From the NCBI RefSeq assembly GCF_001662075.1, contig NZ_LYPL01000010.1, positions 62,001 through 126,000 on the forward strand: DNA of 64,000 nt, written 5' to 3'. The notes under the pieces are model-generated. The model saw only the letters and a program-made list of their open reading frames with translations. It was not told the DNA's origin and did not search any database. The position numbers were made by a program, and so were the translations under genes. Positions within the stretch are counted from its first letter, which is position 1; each line of letters opens with the position of its first letter. Of the stretch, positions 1-8,800 are shown one piece after another. Source of the stretch: Rhizobium bangladeshense (GTDB taxonomy: Bacteria; Pseudomonadota; Alphaproteobacteria; Rhizobiales; Rhizobiaceae).

Positions 1-1
1 T

Positions 2-1660
2 GCTTATGCGCAATCGCCGGCCGATGATTTCAACCGCCGTCAGGAGGAGCGGTCGCAGTCGCAGCGGCTGGACGCCCTGCGGCGCGCGACACCGGGCGGC
101 GGCGCGGGCGCGGAAGACCGGCCTTTGCCCGGCGGCCAGGGGAATGGTGCCTGTTTCGACATCACCCGGGTCGAAATCGACGGGGCGAACCTGCTCTCGG
201 CACAGGATATCGGCAAGGTGACGGCGCCCTACGGCAACCGCTGCATCGGCCTTGCCGAGATCAACGCCGTCCTCAGGGATGTCACGCACCTCTACATCGA
301 CCATGGCTATATGACCTCACGCGCCTATGTGCCGCAGCAGGATATCAAAAAGACCAGGATCCTGCGGCTGCTCGTCGTCGAAGGCACGCTGTCGGATATT
401 TATCTCAACGGCCAAAAGGTCGCCGGCAACGCTTCGCTGGCAACCGCTTTTCCCGGCCTGATCGGCCGGGTCGTCAATATCCGCGATATCGAGCAGGGGC
501 TCGATCAGATGAACCGGCTGCAGGCCAACGACGCCAAGTCGGCCATGCTGCCCGGCGCCAAGGACGGAACCTCCATCCTCAATATCGAGAACCGCCCCGG
601 ACCGCCCTGGCATGTCTCTTTCGGCAACAGCAATATGGGGCAGGAAAGCACCGGTTTTTCCAGAAGCTCGGCCTCGCTCGGCTACGACGATCTGCTCGGC
701 ATCAACGACCAGTGGAACTTTTCTTATGAACACAGCGGTCCGGACTATCCGTGGAGCGATGACGGAAACGGCTATGGCAACAGCTATTCCGGCAGCGTCA
801 GCGTCCCTTACGGTTATTCCACCGTTTCGCTGAACGGCTCCTGGTACCAATATGAAAGCGCCGTCGAAGGCAACTTCAGCACGCTCGAAACCTCCGGCAA
901 TTCAGGGCAGGCCGGCCTCGGCATCGATCGCGTCGTCATGCGCGGCAAGGATTCGATCACGACGGTCCGCAGCAGCCTCACCTACAAGCAGACGAACAAC
1001 TTCCTGCTCGGCAATCTGATCGAGGTCGGCAGCCGCCGCTATACGGTCGGCGAGATCGGCATTTCCCATTCCCGGCGGATGTTCGGCGGCATCTGGGTGT
1101 TCGACGCCAGCTACGACAGGGGGCTCGGTCTTTTCGATGCCGTCAAGGCAGGGGAGCCCGGCGCGGGAGATGCCGATCCGCGATTTTCGAAATTCAACGC
1201 CACCATCACCGTCACGCAGCCCTTCCAGGCCATCGGCCGCCAGTTCGAGCTGACGTCGCTCGTCAGCGGCCAATATTCCCCTGATAATCTTCTCGGCGCC
1301 GAGCAGATGTCCCTCGGCAGCTACAGCAATGTCCGCGGCACCCGCGAAAGCGTGCTCTTCGGCAATAATGGCGTGTTCAGCCACAACGAGATCGTCTGGA
1401 GAACGAAATCCAACGAAAGCGGCGGCGCCGCCGCCAAGGCGTTCGGCGAACTGCGCCCCTATCTCGGCTTCGACTACGGCCACGTCTACGCGCAAAAGCG
1501 CTTCGACATGACAGGCGGCGATCTTGCCGGCTGGACGGCCGGTATCCGTGCCGTCGGCGGCAATATCAGCGCCGACCTCGGCTATTCCGACATCCTTGCC
1601 AGCAGCGTCGACCATGTCGACGGCGGGCTCTTCTATTTCAGCGCATCTGCGCATTGGTAA
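2..1660 (+). CDS. TpsB outer-membrane transporter (ShlB/FhaC/HecB family), 5' end outside window
   Basis: This is the outer-membrane pore of a two-partner secretion system, which exports the large TpsA protein encoded downstream. The reading frame is open from base 2 with no stop, and upstream codons give a Gln/Arg-rich segment typical of the periplasmic region before the POTRA domains. The true start, signal peptide and helix 1 therefore lie left of the window, and the internal TTG at 125 is not the start. Around residues 50-190 of the visible part the sequence fits POTRA domains, beginning with CFDITRVEIDG. The rest is rich in alternating aromatic/polar beta strands and ends in a Trp (SASAHW), as expected for a 16-strand barrel. 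About 552 residues are visible, close to full family length. It is followed by two lipoprotein genes and tpsA in the same orientation, probably one operon. Confidence 0.9.
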   Translation, partial: AYAQSPADDFNRRQEERSQSQRLDALRRATPGGGAGAEDRPLPGGQGNGACFDITRVEIDGANLLSAQDIGKVTAPYGNRCIGLAEINAVLRDVTHLYIDHGYMTSRAYVPQQDIKKTRILRLLVVEGTLSDIYLNGQKVAGNASLATAFPGLIGRVVNIRDIEQGLDQMNRLQANDAKSAMLPGAKDGTSILNIENRPGPPWHVSFGNSNMGQESTGFSRSSASLGYDDLLGINDQWNFSYEHSGPDYPWSDDGNGYGNSYSGSVSVPYGYSTVSLNGSWYQYESAVEGNFSTLETSGNSGQAGLGIDRVVMRGKDSITTVRSSLTYKQTNNFLLGNLIEVGSRRYTVGEIGISHSRRMFGGIWVFDASYDRGLGLFDAVKAGEPGAGDADPRFSKFNATITVTQPFQAIGRQFELTSLVSGQYSPDNLLGAEQMSLGSYSNVRGTRESVLFGNNGVFSHNEIVWRTKSNESGGAAAKAFGELRPYLGFDYGHVYAQKRFDMTGGDLAGWTAGIRAVGGNISADLGYSDILASSVDHVDGGLFYFSASAHW

Positions 1661-1673
1661 CGAAAGCAAGACA

Positions 1674-2141
1674 ATGACCACCCACGACACTTCGACGATC
1701 AAGCGCGGCAAAAGCCTTTCGCGGCCGACGGCGCTGATCCTTTCCCTTTCCATCGCTCTTGCCGGCTGCGCCGGACGCGAGGCCCGTCCGGTCGCGTCGA
1801 CCAATCCGACCGACAGCGCCTTCGACTGCGCCGGCATCACCCGCGAATTCGAGGCGAACGAACGGCAGATCACCTCGACGGTGAAGGAGCGCACCGATGC
1901 GCAGGGCAAGAACATCGTGCTTGGGGCGACCGGTGTGCTGCTGTTCCTGCCGGCGCTGTTTTTCATGGACCCGAAATCGCCGGAGAAGGTCGAGATCGAC
2001 GCGTTGCGAAACAGGAACAATGTCCTGACAAGCATCGCCAAATCGAAGGGATGCCCGGCCCCGAAGTCCCAGCTGACCGAGCTCTACAAGCATCTCGACA
2101 GCAAGGCCAAGCCGGCCTCGTCGTCGGACAGCCGGAACTGA
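1674..2141 (+). CDS. Small putative lipoprotein between tpsB and tpsA
   Basis: The product is 155 residues. A hydrophobic signal segment ends in the lipobox LSIALAGC around residues 26-33, so it is probably a lipidated periplasmic or outer-membrane protein. The mature part contains a short hydrophobic stretch (VLLFLPALFF) and two Cys residues besides the lipobox Cys. ATG 1674 was chosen because it lies just after the tpsB stop and puts the signal peptide at the N-terminus; the in-frame upstream extension overlaps tpsB and has no export signal. It lies 13 bases after tpsB and 41 before the next lipoprotein. I do not recognise a family. A role in assembling or stabilising the TPS/CDI exoprotein is inferred only from position. 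Confidence 0.75.
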   Translation: MTTHDTSTIKRGKSLSRPTALILSLSIALAGCAGREARPVASTNPTDSAFDCAGITREFEANERQITSTVKERTDAQGKNIVLGATGVLLFLPALFFMDPKSPEKVEIDALRNRNNVLTSIAKSKGCPAPKSQLTELYKHLDSKAKPASSSDSRN

Positions 2142-2182
2142 GTTCTGCAGACCAATTGCACTAAAGAATCCTGGAGTTGCCT

Positions 2183-2737
2183 ATGCGTATCGTGCGTTTT
2201 CTAACCCTTCTGCTGTTGGCTGCGACATTGGCCTCCTGCGTCACGTCAGATCCCCGGCTGGTCTCGGCCCTCAAGAAAACCTCGGTATCGCAGATCCGCG
2301 TCGAGACGGCGCCCGATATCACCATGGGCGGCTTTTTCGACCGCACAAAGCCGGACCCGCAGCTGCCGGCGGTGGTGCGCACACTGCAGAGCACCATGGC
2401 GCGCGAGCTGACCGGCCTGCCCGGTGGTCCGGTCAAGGGCCGTCTGATCGTGACCCTGCATAGGGTCGATGTGTCGAGCAAGGCAGGACGCGTGATTGCC
2501 GGGAACGACAGCTACATCCAGGGAACGGTAAGGCTGGAGGATGCCAAGACAGGCCAGCTGATAGCCGAAGCCCAGAGCATTCGCGGCGAAGACAAAGGCG
2601 TGAGGGGAGATGGGGAAATCGGCATCGTCATTGCCATGGCCATCAATGCCGCGCAGTCGCAGGGAGAGGATGCTCTCGCCCAAAGGCTCTCCAAGTCCTT
2701 CACCCGCAATGTGAAGACCTGGCTCACCCAGAAATAA
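2183..2737 (+). CDS. Putative lipoprotein upstream of tpsA
   Basis: The product is 184 residues with a type II signal peptide, a Leu-rich core ending in LAATLASC. ATG 2183 is preceded by CTGGAG at 2171-2176 with good spacing, so it is preferred over a TTG two codons upstream. The mature part alternates strands and charged turns (VRLEDAKTGQLIAEAQS) and ends in a region predicted helical. The layout resembles small periplasmic lipoproteins of the DUF4410/DUF3313 type, but that is a loose resemblance. It is the second of two lipoproteins inserted between the TPS transporter and its substrate and is probably co-transcribed with them. Function unknown; an accessory role for the exoprotein is inference. 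Confidence 0.8.
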   Translation: MRIVRFLTLLLLAATLASCVTSDPRLVSALKKTSVSQIRVETAPDITMGGFFDRTKPDPQLPAVVRTLQSTMARELTGLPGGPVKGRLIVTLHRVDVSSKAGRVIAGNDSYIQGTVRLEDAKTGQLIAEAQSIRGEDKGVRGDGEIGIVIAMAINAAQSQGEDALAQRLSKSFTRNVKTWLTQK

Positions 2738-2828
2738 TGAGACGAAGCGAGGCGCTGCCGGCAAGGCAGCGCCGGGCGGTTATTGATGTCGAGACAAAAA
2801 CCAGTTGTGCGTTTGGAAAGACGAAACG

Positions 2829-5800
2829 ATGCGTGAAAAAACCGGCCTTGGTTCGAATGGTAAGGGTCGTGGCTGCCGGCTAGGCAGGCTTGCCCATCGC
2901 TCGCTTGCGCTCGTGCTCAGCGCGCTGCTGGTCCTCCAGCCGATGCTGGCCAATGCTCAGTCGGTCTCGGCAAGCACCTCGGCGCCTGCCGCCAATCAGC
3001 CGGGCGTCGGCGCGGCACCCAACGGCGTGCCGCTCATCGACATCGTCACCCCGAACAGCCAGGGTCTATCGCACAACAAATACGACAATTTCAATGTCGG
3101 CACGCCGGGGCTGATCCTTAACAACTTCAAGGGCGAGATCGGCACCTCCAATCTCGGCGGCATCACGCCCGGCAATCCCAATCTCAATACATCGGCGCCG
3201 GCATCGGTCATTCTCAACGAAGTCACCAGCGGCAACCGCTCGGCATTGAACGGCGCGATCGAGGTGTTCGGCGGCCGCGCCGATGTCATCATCGCCAACC
3301 CGAACGGCATCACCTGCGACGGCTGCGGCTTCATCAACACGCCGCATGCGACGCTGACGACGGGCGTTCCCGATATCGGCGTGGACGGCGCGTTGAAGGG
3401 ATTCACGGTCAACGGCGGCGATGTCACGATCGGACCTAACGGCGGCAACTTCGCTGCCGGACCTGGCGCGGTGGACCTTTTCGATATCGTTTCGCGCTCA
3501 GTCACCGTCAACGGCCCGGTTTACGGCAAGGACCTTCGTGTCACGGCCGGTCGCAATCAATTCGATTATGCCACCGGCAACGCCACGCCGCTTGCGGCGA
3601 CATCAGGTACGCCGGAATATGCGATCGACGGTTCGGCGCTTGGCGCAATGCAGGCCGGCCGCATCAAGATGGTGGTGACCGAAAAGGGCGCCGGCGTGCG
3701 CATGCGCGGCGACATGGCCGCCAATGCGGGCGAGCTTTCGCTGTCGGCCGACGGCAAGATCTCGCTCGGTAATGTCTCCGGCGAGCAGGGCGTTTCGGTA
3801 TCCTCGAAGGCGAAGGTGACGGCTTCCAAGGTCACGTCGAAGGCGAAGGTCGCGGTTCAGGCGGAGCAGGGCATCACCCTCGATACGGTTGCAGCCGATG
3901 ATAACATTCTGCTGTCGAGCGGCAGCGGCCTGCTGAGTGTCGGCGGGGAGGTGAACAGTGCTGCCAATGTTGAGATGACGTCGGCGGCCGGCATCGCCGC
4001 CGGCAGTGTCGTGGCCGGCAATGCGCTCACTTTGACCAGCACATCCGGCGATATTCAGGTCGGCGGCGGCGCCAAGAGTGGCGATGCGCTGACGATGACC
4101 GCGACATCAGGCGCGATCTCCGCAGCCTCGCTCGTCAGCAGCAGTGGCCTCACGCTGTCTGCCGGCGCCGATATCGGCATCTCCGGCGACATGCTGGCCG
4201 CGGGCAATGTGACCGCGACCGGCCGTTCGATCTCAGCCGCAACGATCGTCTCCGGTCTCGATGCGGCCGCGACGAACGCTGCGGCAAACGGTGGTACGGT
4301 TCTCGGCAGCGCCGGGGACATCCGGCTTGTTGCCGGTAGCGGTGCGATCGATGTCGAAGGACTCCTGTCGGCCGGCGATACGTCGGTTACGGCGGTTGCC
4401 CTGACGGCCGCGTCGGTGACCGCGCATGGTGCCATCACCATCGACGCCACCACTGATGTCAGCGGCCAGATCCTCAGCGCCGGCAACGTGTCGATCACCG
4501 GTGGGACTATTTCGGCCGAGGCGATCGTCGCCGGTCTCGACTTTGCGGCCAGCGCCGCTTCGCCGGACGGCGCTGCCATCCTCGGCGCGTCGGGCGATCT
4601 TACGCTGGATGCAGGCGTCAGCGGGAACGTTGATGTTGACACTCTCATTGCCGCCGGCGCGCTCCTGGTCGATGCCGGCCGTTTCCAGGCCGACAACGTC
4701 AGCGGCCATGGAAACGTTTCGGTCAGCGCCGATACCTCGATCAGCGGCCAGCTTCTTGCCGCGGGCGACATTTCGGTCACGGGTCCGGCCATACAGGCTG
4801 GAGGCATCGCTTCCGGCGTCGATTTCGTCGCCACCGCCCAATCGGCCAATGGCACGCTGGTGCTGCAGCAGGCGGGCGGCATGAGCCTTGCCGCCACGAA
4901 TGGTTCGATCGCCATCGGGGACGCGCTGCTGAGCAGTGGTGATCTTTCAGCCGATGCGAGCCAGAACATCGCCTATGCCAAGCTGCAGAGCCGCAGCAGC
5001 GCGGCGCTCACGGCTTCGGGCCAGATCAGCTATGGCAATCCGACCAGCACCGCCGGCAACCTGACGCTGACCACGACCAATATCGATCTCTCGAATGGCG
5101 CGGCCAGCAATATCGCCGCCGGCGGCACGCTGACGCTGAATGCCGATAGCGCCAATCTCAGCAACAACAGCCTCACCCTCGGCGGCTTCGCCCTCAATCT
5201 CTCGGGCACGGCTGATCTCAGCGGCGCCACCATCAACGCCGTCACCGGTTCCGGCGGCTCCGGCGACATCACCATCAATGCCGACGGCCTCTCCACCTCA
5301 AGCAGCACCGCGCTGCTCGCCGCCGACGACCTGACGCTGACGCTGCAGTCGCTGACCAATGCCGGACAATTGGCCGCCAAAGATGACCTGAAGCTCAACA
5401 TCTCGGGCAATTTCACCAACAGCGCCACCGGCCTTGCCTATGCCGGCCAAGACGCCGGCCTGTTGATCGGCGGAACGCTCACCAACAATCAGGGCGCCAT
5501 CCTCGCCGGCCACGATCTTGAGATCGCCGGAGCGACATCGGGACAGAGAAACGCCGGCGTGACCAATATTTCCAGCCTGATCCAGGCTGGAAATAACATG
5601 TCCATCCTGACGGCCAATCTGAACAACCGGCGGGCCGTCACGCCGCAATGGACGACCGGGACGCTGGTTTCGTCGGGCGTCGTCACCGGTTTCACGCTCA
5701 ATCCCGCCGCCGCCGGCCTGCCTTTCGGCTACCTCGAGACCGCCGATCAGAACATGTACCAGCTCTATGCCGGCGTCGATCCGGGGCTGTGGCAGGATTA

Positions 5801-8800
5801 TCAGCCGCTGCTCTGGTCGAAGGCGACGCTCGCCGATGGTACGACCTATCGTGCATGGACGTGGATCTCGGCCGATGGGCCGGAGAAGGTCGGGCCGATC
5901 ATCGACTGGATCAGGGCCCGCGTGCCGCGGGATGCCAACGGCAATCCGGTTGCCGATCCCAACAATCCATCGCGTTATTTCATCGTCGACGAGGTCAATT
6001 TCAGCGGCTCGGACGAGAGCACCACCTACACATGGGATTGGTCGTCCCACCTCAGCCAGTCGGTCTATGAGGACCGCCTGATCGGCACACTCAGCCCGGA
6101 AGCGACGATCCGGGCGAGCCGCAACCTCACCATCGACGCCACCAATCTCAGCAATGCCTACAGCTCGATCGAGGCCGGCGGCGACGCGACGCTGAAGGGC
6201 TCGACGCTGACCAACACCGGTGTCACCCTTTTTCGCACGACGACGACGACCTGCAGCGCCCAAGGCGCCTGCACAGCCTATAATGCCAACGGCACCGCCA
6301 ATCCCTCGAAGAACATCGCCAACGGCTCGACGATCGTCAGCTCCGTCCAGGCGATCGGCGGCGTCTCGGCCAACATCAAGGCCGGCGGCGCGCTCTCCGT
6401 CGATTTCGGCAGCGTCAATAATACGTCGGCGGCCGGCTCGATGGCCGGCGGCGCCAGCGTCACGGCCACCAGCAATCCCGGTGATCCGTTGTCGGCGCTC
6501 ACCGGCCTGACCGCGGGCGGCGCATTGTTCACCGTCAACACCGGCCTCGGCGGCGGCAACCCGCTTTCCGGCCTCGGCGATATTGCCGAACGCATCCGCC
6601 TCGACGGCGCAGCCCTTGAGGCGGCCGCCAAACCGCAATCGGGCGGCGTCGGCGGGAACATCCCTCACCAGATATTCCTGTTCGAAACCCGCGGCGACTT
6701 CCTCGATGTCAGCAAGTTCTACGGCTCCGGCTATTTCATGGACCGCATCGGCTACGTGCCGGAGACGACGGTTCCGTTCCTGGGCGATGCCTATTTCGAG
6801 AACCAGCTGATCGACACGCAGTTGCGCCAGCTCGTCGGCGAAGGCCTCGGCAGAAGCACCTTCATTGCCGGCAACAGCGCGATCGAGCAGATGAAGACGC
6901 TGCTCGACAACGGTGCCGACTATGCGAAGGATCACGGCCTGGCCGTCGGCCAGGGTATCACGCCTGAGCAGGCGGCCGCGCTCACCAAGTCGATCGTCCT
7001 CTACCAGTGGCAGACGATCGACGGCGTCCAGGTGCTCGCACCCGTCGTTTATGTCGCCGCCGCCGACCGGAAGAAGCTCAGCGGCGCCGGCGCCGCCATG
7101 GCGGGCGGCTCGGTCAACATGAATGTCGACGATCTAGACAATTCCGGCCTGATCGCCTCCGCCGGCGGCCTTACCATCACCGGCAAGACCATTCAGGGCA
7201 GCGGAACGTTCCTGTCGCGCGGCGACACGGCGCTCAATGCCACCAACGGCATCACGCTCGCGGCCCAGACCATGACGCTCGGCGGCCAGAACATGGTCAA
7301 CACCAATGCCGGTGTGACGGCATCGGGCAACGTGCAGCTTGCCGGCGGCAGCGGCGATCTGGCGCTGAAGGGCGTCAAGGTGAACGCCGGCGGCTCCGCC
7401 CAGCTCACCGGCACCAATGTCACGCTCGGAGCCGCCAAGGTTGAGAACAGCGGTCAGCAAAATGCCACCGGCACCCAGATCGCCAGCGGCGGAGCCCTGA
7501 CGATCAAGGCTGCCGACAATGTCAACGTCATCGGCAGTTCCGCCAAGGCGGGTACGACGCTTGACGTGACCGCCGACAACGGCTCGGTGGCCGTCGTCTC
7601 GACCGATGTCGCCCGCAACAACCAGTCCGGCTACACCAGAACCCTCTCCACCGACCAGCAGCAATCGCAGCTTTCATCAGGCACGAATGCGACGATCAAA
7701 TCAGGCGACGACATCCTGCTCTCCGGCTCCTCGGTCAAGGGCGGTGGCAATGTCACGCTTTCCGCCGGCGACGATATCAACATCACTGCCGCCCAGGAGC
7801 AATCGGCCTCCACCTTCGGCAAGAAGTCCGCCTCGTCGATCACCCATGTCGGCTCGGAGATATCCGCCGGCGGCGATCTCTCGGTGACGGCGGGCAACGG
7901 CGGCGGCGATCATGATCTCAACATCGTCGGCAGCAAGGTTGCCGCCGACGGCAAGGTTGGCCTCAAGGCCGATGGCGACGTGACGATCGCCGAAGCCACC
8001 GACACCGCGACCCTCGACACCAAGCTCAGCAGCAAGGGCGGTTTCCTCGGCACGAGCGAGAAGACGACCACCCATCTGGAAACGACGACAGCCGTCGGCT
8101 CATCGATCAGCGGCGCTGGCGGCGTCGACATCACCTCCGGTAAGGACACGGTCATCTCGGCCTCGAAGGTGATAGCCGGCGACGAGGACCATGATGCCAA
8201 TCTGAACATCACCACCAAGGGCGACCTCATCATCGCCTCCGGAATGGATACCAGTACCAAGGACGACAAGGGCTCGCGCAGCGGCTTCCTGTCCAAAGGC
8301 TCGTCCAGCCACAAGAGTTACGACGAGACGACGGTCGGCTCTCAGCTGAGCGCCAGCGGTGACATCAATCTCGACGCAGGCAGGGCAGCGATTATTGCCG
8401 GTTCAAAGGTCGATGCCGACGGCTCGATTAATGTCGCGGCTGACAGCGTTTCGATCATCGGGGCGCAGGAGACGCACGAACTCGAGGAGCAACATAAGAA
8501 GTCCGGCTTAGGCGTCGGCGGCGGTGGCGGCTTCATTTCGATCTATGGCAGCCAGCAAAACAAGGGCGCTCAGGCATCGACCCTCAATGTCGGCTCAGCC
8601 CTTTCTGCTGGCGAGGACGTCAACCTCACGGCGAAGACGACCGATCTGAACATCATGGGCTCGTCCGTCGATGCCGAGCGAGACATTAGCTTGTCGGCAG
8701 CTCGCGACGTCAACGTGACGCCCGGCGCGGAGAGCTTCTCGCAATCCGAAGAGGAGAAGAAGTCCGGCTTCGGCCTGTCCTTCTCTGCCGGCAATGGCGG

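Noticed and set aside
5298..6935. 545-codon minus-strand frame inside the exoprotein gene
   Set aside because: It is a shadow of the repetitive TpsA reading frame with no ribosome-binding site or family features.
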